Assembly: GCF_900104185.1 (NCBI RefSeq) | Contig: NZ_FNIZ01000012.1 | Span: forward strand, 52,038-116,037 | Direction of reading: 5' to 3' | Length of the DNA stretch: 64,000 bases | Source: Halobacillus aidingensis | GTDB lineage: Bacteria > Bacillota > Bacilli > Bacillales > Halobacillaceae | Shown: piece after piece, positions 9,005 to 17,633 of the stretch | How positions within the stretch are numbered: the first letter of the stretch is position 1 | Layout of the letters: every line of letters starts with the position of its first letter | Program-made: the position numbers and the translations under genes | Notes under the pieces: generated by a model | Seen by the model: the letters and a program-made list of their open reading frames with translations, nothing else | What the model was told of the DNA's origin: nothing | The model's database searches: none

Positions 9005-9153
9005 AGTATATAGGAGGATCTTCCATTTGAGAAGCCCTTTTTTTATTTTTTCCAAAGAATCTCAAATTCTGCCTTGGGAAACATGACTCTTTCATGAAGA
9101 AAACGATGAGTGAATAGAATGGAAAGGATGACCTACAAAAAAGGGTGATGAAC

Positions 9154-9954
9154 GTGAAGAACTATGCTGAACAAGCGAATTTTGAGCATCTGTTCTGGTT
9201 ACAGATTCTAGGAGACCACGCACGTTTTATACGGGATTCTTTGTACGCCTCCGAAGAGGAAAATTTAAATCAAGCACGGAAATATGTCACACAATGGGAT
9301 GATCTTTTAAGGAAAGTACGTGAGGGTAACATTCAGGACATGGTCGACTTTTCAAAGAAAGTTGGTGAAAAAGCCCGAAAGTTTCACAAATTTAAACTCC
9401 ACTTGATCGAGCGTTCCCTGTTTGGAAAAGTAAAGATCCATTTGAGCCCGACCTTCCTCAACCATATGGTCAATGAAGTAGAAGAATATTTGCTTGTGCT
9501 TGGTTTTTTAGGAAAAGGGGATGTACCTCCGTTATTTCATGAGCTGCACCACCATATGCTGTGGTTGATGGATGCTTCAGGGCATGCTGGAGCCATTCAT
9601 GATGAAATGGATGCGGTGGAAAAGAGACTCAAAGAAAAAAGTGATACGTTCCGGAAACATTTCGATCAGTTTTACATAAAAGCCGTCGAAATGAAAGGAT
9701 ACCTCAGAACGAATCAGCACTCCTTCCCTGCCCTGAAACGGTTCAACGATGAAGTCGATTTAGAAATGAAGATTTTCCGGACGTTCTTGAAAGAATTAGA
9801 GGAAATGGAAATGAATGAAGTCGTACTCGGCACATTCTCCACCCTCATGGCTGACCATATGGCAAGGGAAGAATGCTACTACCTTTACAAATTGGCAGAA
9901 ACCACAAATGGCGAATATCCCGCCTGCGACCCCACCAAACCACGGGTGGAGTGA
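9154..9954 (+). CDS. DUF2935 family protein
   Basis: This all-helical protein of about 266 residues opens with YAEQANFEHLFWLQILGDHARFIRDSL, typical of the DUF2935 family of Bacillaceae and Clostridia. Histidines and acidic residues recur in two similar halves (FEHLFW...DHARF, and LADHMAREE near the end), suggesting a repeated four-helix bundle that may bind metal. The function is unknown. The ribosome site AAGGGTGAT best fits the GTG at 9154; in-frame ATG 9148 and GTG 9145 are alternatives. It is a single gene followed by a strong terminator. Confidence 0.75.
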   Translation: MKNYAEQANFEHLFWLQILGDHARFIRDSLYASEEENLNQARKYVTQWDDLLRKVREGNIQDMVDFSKKVGEKARKFHKFKLHLIERSLFGKVKIHLSPTFLNHMVNEVEEYLLVLGFLGKGDVPPLFHELHHHMLWLMDASGHAGAIHDEMDAVEKRLKEKSDTFRKHFDQFYIKAVEMKGYLRTNQHSFPALKRFNDEVDLEMKIFRTFLKELEEMEMNEVVLGTFSTLMADHMAREECYYLYKLAETTNGEYPACDPTKPRVE

Positions 9955-9965
9955 ATTACCAAATA

Positions 9966-9985
9966 ATGTATGACCTGGTACACCA
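9966..9985. repeat. 20-bp dispersed repeat, copy 1
   Basis: ATGTATGACCTGGTACACCA occurs identically at 45620-45639. Its core CTGGTACACCAG is palindromic at this copy. Related ATGACCTGG palindromes occur at 23630-23668 and 34266-34304. Confidence 0.6.
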
Positions 9986-9998
9986 GTAAATGTAAAAA

Positions 9999-10036
9999 AG
10001 CCGCAGGGCCTTTGCTAAAGGTCCTGCGGCTTTTTT
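9999..10036. terminator. Bidirectional terminator
   Basis: AAAAAAGCCGCAGG and CCTGCGGCTTTTTT form a strong stem between the convergent DUF2935 gene and the flavin reductase gene. Confidence 0.9.
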
Positions 10037-10632
10037 CATTTGGGTAGGTGGTCGTTGGGGAGTGGGAAGAAGTCCCGGATGTAGCTGTAGTCTCCGGCCA
10101 TCCGTCCGACAGGTTTCAGTTTGTGCGGATTCACTTTGTCTGTTTCTTCGTAAACGTCATCTTGAATGTGGTATCCTACCAACTTTCCTAAAACCAGATT
10201 CCCTTCACCGATTTCGATGACCCGATCGAGCTCACATTCCATGTGAACGGGTGACTGTTTCACCCTTGGCACGGAAACGAAATCGCCTTCTTCAAATTCT
10301 GTCCCCGCCATCTCAAATTCATCGACATTAGAGTCATATTCTTTACTGCTTTCATGCATCTGGTTAGCCAGAGGTTCCGAAACGACATTGATAATGAACT
10401 GTTTTGTCTCTCTTATGTTTTTCAGTGTATCTTTATCTTTGTCCACACTTCCTACAGAAAAACAAAGCGTAATCGGACTCATGGAGGCTACCGTAAAAAA
10501 ACTGAACGGAGCCAAATTGCGGATGCCATCCTGACTTACTGTCGAAACCCAGGCAATCGGACGCGGCACCACCGCTCCTTTAATTAACTTGCTCATGGAA
10601 TGGTTTTGAAAATTCTCTTCGCTAATAATCAC
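10036..10632 (-). CDS. Flavin reductase / flavoredoxin family protein
   Basis: The 198-residue protein has the FMN-binding split-barrel pattern of the flavin reductase-like family: KGAVVPRPIAWVSTVS near the N-terminus, then LAPFSFFTVASMSPITLCF. Members bind FMN and reduce it or act as flavin carriers for oxidoreductases. No partner monooxygenase is next to it, so the substrate system is unknown. It uses GTG at 10632 with AGGAGGGG upstream; an ATG overlapping the GTG is out of frame. It is a single gene. Confidence 0.85.
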   Translation of the reverse strand: MIISEENFQNHSMSKLIKGAVVPRPIAWVSTVSQDGIRNLAPFSFFTVASMSPITLCFSVGSVDKDKDTLKNIRETKQFIINVVSEPLANQMHESSKEYDSNVDEFEMAGTEFEEGDFVSVPRVKQSPVHMECELDRVIEIGEGNLVLGKLVGYHIQDDVYEETDKVNPHKLKPVGRMAGDYSYIRDFFPLPNDHLPK

Positions 10633-10773
10633 ATGACCCCTCCTCTATCTTTCTTCTAGTGTACGTCTTTTTCCCTTAAGTCTCACCTTCTTCATTTCAA
10701 AATTGATGGGTTTAACATTATACGAAAAGGGAATATATGGGTATCTTACAGTTTGTCGAAAGGGGATCTTTCA

Positions 10774-12189
10774 TTGGGAGATTTATGGAATAGTATTAAA
10801 GAGGGGATCACAACGATTTCCGACTTTTTATGGACGTATCCATTAGCGATTATTTTAATTCTGGGTGGAATCTTCCTCACCATCCGAATAAAGTTTTTCC
10901 AATTCCGCTTTTTTGGACATGTCCTCCACCAAACCATCGGACAAATTTTCAAGAAAACAAAAAAGAAAGGAACCATCACCCCATTCCAGGCTTTCACTTC
11001 AGCTTTAGCTTCTACAGCAGGGGCAACAAATATCGTCGGTGTGCCTATCGCGATCTCTTTAGGTGGACCAGGTGCTTTGTTTTGGATGTGGCTTGTCGCT
11101 TTAATCGGAATGGCTACAAAGTACAGTGAAATATTATTAGGCATGAAATACAGGGAAAAGAACGACAAAAACATTTGGGTCGGCGGGCCTCAATATTACA
11201 TAAAAAAGGCCCTTGGATGGAAATGGGTCTCAACAGCCTTCGCCTTTTTCCTAATGATTGAATTAATCCCAAGTACGATGGTGCAATCAAACTCCATCGC
11301 TACCCAAACAGAGGGGGCCTTCGGATGGCCGGTTGAAATTACAGGGATGGTCATGTGTGCGGCAATCGCCATCGTTGTTTTCGGTGGAATCAAGCGAATT
11401 GCCAAGGTCACAGATAAGATGGTACCAGGCATGGTGCTCATTTATCTAGCTGTCTGTTTTTACGTTATTTTTGCCAATATCGATCAAATCCCTAACGTAT
11501 TCGGGTTGATCTTCACCCATGCTTTCACACCAATTTCGGCAACTGGAGGGTTTGCCGGGGCAGCCGTCGCTCAAGCGTTACGCTGGGGGATTGCACGTGG
11601 TCTCTACTCAAACGAAGCGGGGCTTGGAACAGCATCGATTGCCCATGCAGCAGCAAAAACTGACCACCCGTCCCGCCAAGCGTTATGGGGAATCTTCAGT
11701 GTTTTCGTAGATACAATTGTCATTTGTACTGTATCCGGTTTGACCGTCCTCGTGACGGGTGCTTGGCAGGAAGTAGGTGGAAGTGATGCATCGAATATGA
11801 TTAACGTTGCCATCGGTTCCGAATTCGGGGATGCGTTCGGAGGCAGTTTCATCACGGTATTTTTACTCTTTTTTGTCATTACGACCATCGGTGTCCTCGT
11901 CTTTTATGGTGAAAAACAAGCGGAGTACCTCTTTGGTTTACGGGCGGCCAAAATCATGCGTATTGTCTACATCGTTGCCGTATTCGTAGGAGCGATTGGA
12001 GGACTTCAATTCGTCTGGCAGTTCCTCGACTTGATTTTAGCCTTCGTCCTGCTCACAAACATCATTCCTTTACTGTTTTTGCACAAGGAAATCGCTGCGT
12101 TAACGGATGACTATGTAAACCGTGTGTACAAAAAACGGACGAAGAAAAGGAAAGTCCAGCTGTTTGATGAAGAAGAAGATGCGAGTTAA
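10774..12189 (+). CDS. Sodium:alanine symporter family (AGCS) transporter
   Basis: The protein of about 471 residues has some ten membrane helices and the family landmarks: TITPFQAFTSALASTAGATNIVG near the N-terminus, then ARGLYSNEAGLGTASIAHAAA. It takes up alanine or glycine with sodium at the inner membrane. I choose the TTG at 10774 because AAGGGGA lies 7 nt upstream; the TTG at 10753 has no ribosome site. Sodium-coupled uptake would suit a salt-loving host. It is a single gene ending at a terminator. Confidence 0.88.
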   Translation: MGDLWNSIKEGITTISDFLWTYPLAIILILGGIFLTIRIKFFQFRFFGHVLHQTIGQIFKKTKKKGTITPFQAFTSALASTAGATNIVGVPIAISLGGPGALFWMWLVALIGMATKYSEILLGMKYREKNDKNIWVGGPQYYIKKALGWKWVSTAFAFFLMIELIPSTMVQSNSIATQTEGAFGWPVEITGMVMCAAIAIVVFGGIKRIAKVTDKMVPGMVLIYLAVCFYVIFANIDQIPNVFGLIFTHAFTPISATGGFAGAAVAQALRWGIARGLYSNEAGLGTASIAHAAAKTDHPSRQALWGIFSVFVDTIVICTVSGLTVLVTGAWQEVGGSDASNMINVAIGSEFGDAFGGSFITVFLLFFVITTIGVLVFYGEKQAEYLFGLRAAKIMRIVYIVAVFVGAIGGLQFVWQFLDLILAFVLLTNIIPLLFLHKEIAALTDDYVNRVYKKRTKKRKVQLFDEEEDAS

Positions 12190-12205
12190 ACCGATAGCAT
12201 TAGAA

Positions 12206-12240
12206 GAGGAGATTCCTGTCTAGGAATCTCCTTTTCCTTT
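12206..12240. terminator. Terminator after the AGCS gene
   Basis: GGAGATTCCTG and TAGGAATCTCC followed by TTTTCC. The stem overlaps the last codons of the convergent small gene. Confidence 0.8.
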
Positions 12241-12477
12241 TTCCCATTTCCCCTCTTTGACCAATTGTTCCTTAAGTACATGGAATAGATTGTCATGAAC
12301 GCGTGCGTATGGAGCACCATTGGCCTTCGTGCGTTCTGTGTGTTTTGAGGAATGCTCAATGGTTGTTACATGATGGGGCTTTTTTCCTTCTTTCACATTC
12401 AATACATAAACTTGGATTGTATGTTCATCCCTCTGATGAATGTTCATTTCCATACCATAAATCATTTGATTGCTCAT
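12220..12477 (-). CDS. Small hypothetical protein
   Basis: An 85-residue hydrophilic protein beginning with MSNQMIYGMEMNIHQRDEHT, with no signal peptide or membrane segment. AAAGGAGAGAGCT precedes the ATG, which supports real translation. The charged C-terminus reads KEGKWEKGKG. I recognise no family. It is alone on this strand, convergent with the AGCS gene. Confidence 0.6.
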   Translation of the reverse strand: MSNQMIYGMEMNIHQRDEHTIQVYVLNVKEGKKPHHVTTIEHSSKHTERTKANGAPYARVHDNLFHVLKEQLVKEGKWEKGKGDS

Positions 12478-12545
12478 AGCTCTCTCCTTTGCTTATGTAG
12501 ACATGCTCCTTTATGAGTACGATACTCCGTAAAAAAAGTTACAAA

Positions 12546-12574
12546 AAAAGCACCTGCATGAGGTGCTTTTCAAA
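12546..12574 (-). terminator. Terminator of the LysM cell-wall hydrolase gene
   Basis: GCACCTGCATGAGGTGC is flanked by A and T tracts, 6 nt beyond the stop codon of the minus-strand gene. Confidence 0.8.
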
Positions 12575-12579
12575 ATTTA

Positions 12580-13161
12580 TTATCTCAAGAAAACGTGGTC
12601 GCCAATGACTGTGGTCACTTCTTTACTGCTCAAATAGTCACTTTGAGCTTTATCAGGGTTATAGAAAAATAGAGACTCGCGGTCATACCCTTGATAAGCA
12701 ATGGCTTCATTGACCGCACGTTTGGACTCAGCGCTTGCCGCCTGATTAATCGTACCATTCAGAACAGGAGAGAACTGAATGCCGTCATAGATTACGCCTT
12801 TCAAGGAATCTGGGAAAAGGTCACTATCTACACGATTCAAAACAACCGTAGCCACCGCAACTTTACCCGCGTAGCTTTCACCCTTAGCCTCTGCTTCTAC
12901 TAGACGGGCGAGTAAATCTTTTTCAGATTCATTAAGAGCAACAGGAAGCTGCAACTGCTCCCCAGGGTGGATTTCTGCATTGGACTTATTGTTCATCGCC
13001 TGCAATTGCTGGGCAGAAACGCCATGTTCCATAGCAATTTTATAAATAGAATCGCCCTTTTGGACGGTGTGAGTATTGGCATGTGCAAAACTTTCGACAG
13101 GGAAGGAGAAAGCAAGCAAACTAACTGCAGCTATTCCTGTCAGCAAGAATTTTTTGAACAT
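12580..13161 (-). CDS. LysM domain cell-wall hydrolase (SleB/YkvT-type)
   Basis: The 193-residue secreted protein has a signal peptide (MFKKFLLTGIAAVSLLAF, cleavage near SFAHA). A LysM peptidoglycan-binding domain follows (HTVQKGDSIYKIAMEHGV to HPGEQLQLP). The C-terminal hydrolase_2 domain begins ARLVEAEAKGESYAGKVAVA, where the glutamate in VEAEA is the expected catalytic residue of SleB-like lytic enzymes. It would cut peptidoglycan outside the cell, in growth or spore germination. AAGGAGG precedes the ATG. It is a single gene. Confidence 0.88.
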   Translation of the reverse strand: MFKKFLLTGIAAVSLLAFSFPVESFAHANTHTVQKGDSIYKIAMEHGVSAQQLQAMNNKSNAEIHPGEQLQLPVALNESEKDLLARLVEAEAKGESYAGKVAVATVVLNRVDSDLFPDSLKGVIYDGIQFSPVLNGTINQAASAESKRAVNEAIAYQGYDRESLFFYNPDKAQSDYLSSKEVTTVIGDHVFLR

Positions 13162-13261
13162 TTAAAATCTACCTCCTTATCTGGTTCTCTAATAAAGTAA
13201 CATAGGAGGAATGAGAGATTCATTATTAATTCTTTCCATCGTTTCCATGGAAATCTCTTAA

Positions 13262-13291
13262 CAAAAAAAGAGGCCCCCTAAGGAGCCTCAT
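13262..13291 (-). terminator. Terminator of the OsmC-like gene
   Basis: GAGGCTCC and GGGGGCCTC arms with a T tract on the minus strand, just after the stop codon. Confidence 0.75.
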
Positions 13292-13299
13292 CGTATTTG

Positions 13300-13737
13300 T
13301 TAGGCTTTCTGCCAGTCTACATTCAAAGTAACGCCCGCTGCTTTCAGTGTTGTGAACACAGGACAGCGCTGGTCTACGGTTTCCCGAAGTTCTTCAATGC
13401 GATCCTGGGACTCTGAAGTTTCTACTTCCGCTTTGATGTTCACCGTATCAAAATACGGTTTTACATCTGCCGTTCCCATCAAACCACGCATATCCAAGGT
13501 TCCATTAATATCAAAGGAAATGCTCTGAAGATCGAACTTCATTTCCTTCGCCACCATATTCGCAATCACCGTTTCACAGCCTGCGAGCGAACCTAACATG
13601 GTCGCAAGTGGATCAGCACCTTCATCTGTCCCGCCCATTTGTTTCGGCTCATCAATCGTCAATGAATGCTTACCAGCTTCGATTTCCGATTTCATCCCTT
13701 GGGACTTACTCGTAATTGCTACTTTATGTTCTGACAT
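13300..13737 (-). CDS. OsmC/Ohr family protein
   Basis: The 145-residue protein starts at the ATG at 13737 (AAGGAGGAATCAGAC upstream), not at the longer frame's 13779. It has the OsmC fold pattern, with GGTDEGADPLATMLGSLAGCETV holding the first redox cysteine and QRCPVFTTL the second. These proteins use the cysteine pair to reduce organic hydroperoxides, or act in osmotic or oxidative stress. OsmC rather than Ohr is a guess from the short N-terminus. It is a single gene. Confidence 0.85.
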   Translation of the reverse strand: MSEHKVAITSKSQGMKSEIEAGKHSLTIDEPKQMGGTDEGADPLATMLGSLAGCETVIANMVAKEMKFDLQSISFDINGTLDMRGLMGTADVKPYFDTVNIKAEVETSESQDRIEELRETVDQRCPVFTTLKAAGVTLNVDWQKA

Positions 13738-13945
13738 GTCTGATTCCTCCTTGTTGTGGGTTACAGGGATACTATACACCCTGTTCTTTTTTTACAAACC
13801 TTATGTGCTCAACATTGTAATCTGTCTTACATAAAAGGCAGAGTAATTCTATTTCCAGGGAACGTATGCTATCGTCTAAAGGAAGATCAAATAGGGTAAA
13901 GTGGTAACAGGACGTCGTTATTATTAGCTGAAGCAGGTGTTTTTT

Positions 13946-14527
13946 ATGCTCGACACACACGCAAGAAAATTCGTTCAACCATCCATAGACCGTACCGCTT
14001 CTTATTTGTTGGAAAAAGGACGTACAGCAAACGAAATTACAGTGCTCGCTTTGTTTGTCGGGGTTGGTACAAGTGTACTCTACGTTTTGGGATTTCCTAT
14101 TTTAGCGGTTGTATTTTTGTGGCTATCCGGATTTTTAGACGCCGTGGATGGGACGATGGCGAGGAATACAAAAACATCGCCCTTCGGAACCGTAATGGAC
14201 ATTACATTCGACCGAGTTGTTGAAATCGGAATGATCGTCGCCATTGCTTATGTCCATCCAGAGGTTTTATGGCCGCTGCTCCTTCTCAGCGTTTCCATCA
14301 TCGTTTCGATGACGATCTTTTTAGTCGTAGGGGCCGTGTCTGAAAAAGCAGGAATTAAATCCTTTTACTATCAGGCTGGACTTGCGGAGCGTACAGAAGG
14401 CTTCGTTCTCTTCAGTGTGATGCTCTTATTTCCTTCATTCCTTTTCTGGTCAACGCTGTTATTCTTTGCTGTGGAATTGTTTACAGGAATCCAGCGCTTC
14501 ATGGAGGCCAAACGGATATTAAAATAA
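13946..14527 (+). CDS. CDP-alcohol phosphatidyltransferase family membrane enzyme
   Basis: The protein of about 193 residues has the CDP-alcohol motif D-G-x2-A-R-x8-G-x3-D-x3-D. It reads FLDAVDGTMARNTKTSPFG, then the D in VMDITFDRVVE. Several membrane helices surround it. Such enzymes join an alcohol such as glycerol-3-phosphate, serine or inositol phosphate to a CDP-diacylglycerol-type donor in phospholipid synthesis; the acceptor is not clear here. The ATG at 13946 lies 7 nt after GCAGGTG; a GTG at 13937 is an alternative. It is a single gene. Confidence 0.82.
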   Translation: MLDTHARKFVQPSIDRTASYLLEKGRTANEITVLALFVGVGTSVLYVLGFPILAVVFLWLSGFLDAVDGTMARNTKTSPFGTVMDITFDRVVEIGMIVAIAYVHPEVLWPLLLLSVSIIVSMTIFLVVGAVSEKAGIKSFYYQAGLAERTEGFVLFSVMLLFPSFLFWSTLLFFAVELFTGIQRFMEAKRILK

Positions 14528-14573
14528 AACCCACCTCGGCTTATGTAATGACTAAGCCGAGATGGGTTTTTGC
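14528..14573. terminator. Bidirectional terminator
   Basis: AACCCACCTCGGCTTA and TAAGCCGAGATGGGTTTTT arms lie between the convergent phosphatidyltransferase and Crp-like genes. Confidence 0.9.
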
Positions 14574-15230
14574 TTTTTCTGCATCAATGGATAAGACTTG
14601 GTCCTTTTTTAAATAGCCTTCCTTTTTTAAACGACTGATTTCTGCACTTGTTGTTTCCCTCGTCGCCCCGATCATGGTCGCGATGTCCTGGTGGGTCAAT
14701 TTCATCTCAACGGTCTGCCAACCATAATGACGACGGCCGCTTTTCTCACTGAGCATTAGCAGCAGATAAAGAATTCTTTCCCGTACCTCACCTAGCGCAA
14801 TCTTCTCACTTCTCCTGTAAAAATCGTTCAACTTGGACGAAAGCAACTGAACGAGACGAAGGGTGATCTTCGGGTACTTTTCCATAAATCGTTCGAACTC
14901 CTCCCGACTCATCAAACAAACATATGTATCTGTCATCGCCTCCGCGTACATCTCATAATCCGTCAGGGTCAGCGTAGAGGCTTCACCAAATAGATTCCCG
15001 TCTTTCAAAATGTCCAGGGTGAACTGCTTCCCTTCCTGGTTTGTACGATATAATCGGATTTGTCCTTTTTTCAATATATATAAATGCTCAGCCGGATGTT
15101 CAGGGGAAAGGATGACTTCGCCCTTCCCTACTTTTTTCATTTCACTGATCGCATCTACATCCATCAGTTCTTCTTTTGTTAACTCTTCAAACAAATTGAC
15201 TTCGGATAAGAGGGTCTGTTTATCCATCAT
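14541..15230 (-). CDS. Crp/Fnr family transcriptional regulator
   Basis: The protein of about 229 residues starts at ATG 15230 or 15227, following AAAGGGGTGGA. It has an N-terminal cyclic-nucleotide-type beta-roll (GEVILSPEHPAEHLYILKKG, then GNLFGEASTLTLTDYE). A C-terminal Crp helix-turn-helix follows (LTHQDIATMIGATRETTSAE). It lacks the cysteine cluster of Fnr, so iron-sulfur oxygen sensing is unlikely. It could belong to the ArcR-like Crp group. The next gene on this strand, uvsE, ends 54 nt upstream. Confidence 0.85.
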   Translation of the reverse strand: MMDKQTLLSEVNLFEELTKEELMDVDAISEMKKVGKGEVILSPEHPAEHLYILKKGQIRLYRTNQEGKQFTLDILKDGNLFGEASTLTLTDYEMYAEAMTDTYVCLMSREEFERFMEKYPKITLRLVQLLSSKLNDFYRRSEKIALGEVRERILYLLLMLSEKSGRRHYGWQTVEMKLTHQDIATMIGATRETTSAEISRLKKEGYLKKDQVLSIDAEKAKTHLGLVIT

Positions 15231-15283
15231 TCCACCCCTTTCACTACCAACAATATACTTGATTCGAGGGCGCGCACGCAAAG

Positions 15284-16240
15284 CTAAACGTCCAAAGTCG
15301 CCTCTCCTACTCGTTTCACACCACGAATATTCGAGAAGTCTTCGACAAGCTTCAAAAGGGCACGGTCCTTTTCTTTCGCTTCAATCATAAAGTCTACAGG
15401 GGTGTCGAGTGCCTTCAATTCTTTAAGGAGAGGACGAATGAAATCCGCATCCACAAAACCGGCGTGACTCCTGTACGCCTTTTCCGACTTTGGCGAAGAG
15501 ATATGAATCTTCGGTGGGAGACCCAGCCTGTCCCACGTTTTATAAAAGCGCGGCAGAATTTCAGACAGCGGTTCATCTTCCGTGTGATTGGCCATGTAAT
15601 GATGGTAATCAAACATCATGGGGACCTCCTCTTTTTCGCAGACATCGAGCGTTTCCGTTGTCGTATAGGTTTTATCATCGTTCTCAAGCGTCATCTGCTG
15701 TTTAATTGGAGTCGGCAATTTATTTATATTTTCATGAAAACGAGCCACGGCTGCTTTTTTATCCCCATACGCTCCTCCCACATGCAAGTTGATATGAGAT
15801 TCATTGTGAAGCCCCATCGCTTCAAGCATCGCATAGTGATACTCCATATCTTGTACGGCATTGTCTGTCACATGAGGACGGTCACTTGTAAAAAGCGTGA
15901 ATTGGTTCGGGTGAAAACTCGTACGCATATGATGCGCCCGTACCAGCTCGCCAATTTCCTCGAAAAGATGACGAAAAGGCGTGATATAATCCCACTCCAC
16001 CTCATCATGTGTTGCAAGCGGAATGATCGATGAAGAAAAGCGGTACAAATGGATTTCCCTCGCAATGTTGTAGTGGATGATCCGACGAGTGCGCTGCAAG
16101 TTCATTTCCGCAATTTTGTGAAGCTGCTTTATGGCTGCTTCATGGCCTAATTTTTTATAACGTGCAAATGTCATCGTTTTAGCCGGGGTCGCTTCCCATA
16201 AATTGAGCGCATGCGATACGTAACCGAACCGGATGATCAT
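15284..16240 (-). CDS. uvsE: UV DNA damage endonuclease UvsE
   Basis: The 318-residue protein matches the UVDE family, a TIM-barrel metal-dependent nuclease that nicks DNA 5' of UV photoproducts. Visible landmarks are MIIRFGYVSHALNLWEATPAK at the start, FHPNQFTLFTSDRP, the metal-site-like LHVGGAYGDK and LENDDKTYTT segments, MFDYHHYMAN, and HISSPKSEKAYRSHAG. The length is normal for the bacterial enzyme. It gives a repair route independent of nucleotide excision. A 20-bp tandem array lies about 120 nt upstream of its start. Confidence 0.93.
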   Translation of the reverse strand: MIIRFGYVSHALNLWEATPAKTMTFARYKKLGHEAAIKQLHKIAEMNLQRTRRIIHYNIAREIHLYRFSSSIIPLATHDEVEWDYITPFRHLFEEIGELVRAHHMRTSFHPNQFTLFTSDRPHVTDNAVQDMEYHYAMLEAMGLHNESHINLHVGGAYGDKKAAVARFHENINKLPTPIKQQMTLENDDKTYTTTETLDVCEKEEVPMMFDYHHYMANHTEDEPLSEILPRFYKTWDRLGLPPKIHISSPKSEKAYRSHAGFVDADFIRPLLKELKALDTPVDFMIEAKEKDRALLKLVEDFSNIRGVKRVGEATLDV

Positions 16241-16360
16241 ACAAAAGCTCCTTTACCGAAAAAATTGATACCTTTATGTTCCCCAGATTTGGTGGGAATA
16301 ACATAGGAGTCGGTTTGTGGAGTTCTGCGTGGCTCTCTTACGCTATCCTACGAGCATTCC

Positions 16361-16568
16361 TCGTCTTCTCGCGTGCGTTCCTCACTTCTTGCGTGCGTAT
16401 CTCACTTCTTGCGTGCGTTCCTCACTTCTCGCGTGCGTTCCTCGCTTCTCGCGTGCGTATCTCACTTCTTGCGTGCGTTCCTCACTTCTCGCGTGCGTTC
16501 CTCGCTTCTCGCGTGCGTATCTCACTTCTTGCGTGCGTATCTCACTTCTTGCGTGCGTTCCTCACTTC
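16361..16568. repeat. 20-bp tandem repeat array (10.4 units) with a 60-bp higher-order copy
   Basis: The units begin at 16361 and every 20 nt after it, with consensus CTCACTTCTYGCGTGCGTTC. Units alternate TTC/TAT at their ends and CAC/CGC in the middle. The three-unit block 16401-16460 is repeated exactly at 16461-16520. A decayed unit precedes at 16341. No gene is needed to explain it: because 20 is not a multiple of 3, all three frames stay open and show the same peptide repeats. Confidence 0.9.
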
Positions 16569-16602
16569 AACCACCTGGCAAGAGGTTACATGTGCTATTT
16601 CG

Positions 16603-17544
16603 CTAGAGGAGATACTTGATATATTTCCCACCTCCAGTTGTACTTTTTGCATATGCAGACAGAATCCGATAGACAACATACCTGGAAGTGATCCTTAAAA
16701 AATCCTGAGCTTCTTTATTACTAATTATCTTCGATACCAACACAGCATATTCTCTTAATGCTTGTTCATGAGCATCATAAGAATGGTGGTCACAGACCGT
16801 GCATATCCATCTTTTTTTCGCTCTTCTCATGAAATACTTTCCACATTCTGGACACCTCACACCTTTCTGCAGATCAAAATAATTCAGGTTGAACCGCTTC
16901 ATATAATCAGGGACAAGCTCTTGATGAGCATCCGCAAACGCATGCCCAACACGCATCATTTCAATACGAGTCAGAACTTCTTCCTGATAAAACTCATTCT
17001 TCCTTTCAATCGCACCAACCAACGATGTGGCACGTATCACTTTTTCATGGATACGAGAGTCAAATGAATCAAATTCGAGGGTACACTTTCGATTTGTAAA
17101 AACAACTAGGAAATCCACGGGCACGGTAAGACCCATATGTCGCAGTAACCACTCTTCAAGCAAACCTTTCTGCCGTTCCGCCTGCTCCACAGGGTCCTGA
17201 AATCCTTCCAGGTCGCGGCGCATTTCTTTCTTCGAGCGGTGAATGGATATCTGACCTTTCATATTCTTTGCTTCAATAATTAGAATGAACGCAGGAAACA
17301 AGATCAAAGTGTCAATTTGGAAAAAGTGATGGCCATCATGAAGGCGGAGGTTGTGAAGAATGGAATGAGGTTCTTTCAAGTAGTCAAGGTGAAAATCAAG
17401 GGATTTTTCGCCGTTCCAGCCGGCTTGTTTGGTAGAGAGCATTTCTTCCACTTGGGGGATAACAGGATGGTGAGCTTTGAGGCGTTTCAGCAATATTTCC
17501 AGATGATTAATGTCAGGTGGGATAACGCGGGGTTTTATGATCAT
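16603..17544 (-). CDS. NERD domain protein with zinc-ribbon-like segment
   Basis: The 313-residue protein starts at the ATG at 17544 after AGAAAGGAGCGAATAT. The N-terminal NERD (nuclease-related) domain spans about residues 40-160 (GEKSLDFHLDYL, then HHFQIDTLILFPAFILIIEAKNMKG), with the D...E-x-K pattern of the nuclease fold intact. A four-cysteine ribbon follows (CPECGKYFMRRAKKRWIC, CDHH). A DNA-processing role is inferred from the fold. It is a single gene whose 3' end abuts the 20-bp tandem array. Confidence 0.82.
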   Translation of the reverse strand: MIIKPRVIPPDINHLEILLKRLKAHHPVIPQVEEMLSTKQAGWNGEKSLDFHLDYLKEPHSILHNLRLHDGHHFFQIDTLILFPAFILIIEAKNMKGQISIHRSKKEMRRDLEGFQDPVEQAERQKGLLEEWLLRHMGLTVPVDFLVVFTNRKCTLEFDSFDSRIHEKVIRATSLVGAIERKNEFYQEEVLTRIEMMRVGHAFADAHQELVPDYMKRFNLNYFDLQKGVRCPECGKYFMRRAKKRWICTVCDHHSYDAHEQALREYAVLVSKIISNKEAQDFLRITSRYVVYRILSAYAKSTTGGGKYIKYLL

Positions 17545-17595
17545 ATATTCGCTCCTTTCTCCTCTATTAAAATTCATCCTCCCCCTTTTGTCCAC

Positions 17596-17628
17596 AAAAA
17601 AAGACTGCCAACTAAGGGCAGTCTTCCT
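17596..17628 (-). terminator. Terminator of the aldo/keto reductase gene
   Basis: AAGACTGCC and GGCAGTCTT arms with a T7 tract on the minus strand. Confidence 0.85.
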
Positions 17629-17633
17629 CTATT

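Noticed and set aside
15464..16033. 189-residue plus-strand frame
   Set aside because: It is the antisense shadow of uvsE, whose protein is clearly recognisable.
16276..16698. Open frames with repeats such as SLLACVPHFSRAF in all three plus-strand frames
   Set aside because: They arise from the 20-bp tandem array; all three frames show the same repeat, so it is not a repeat protein.
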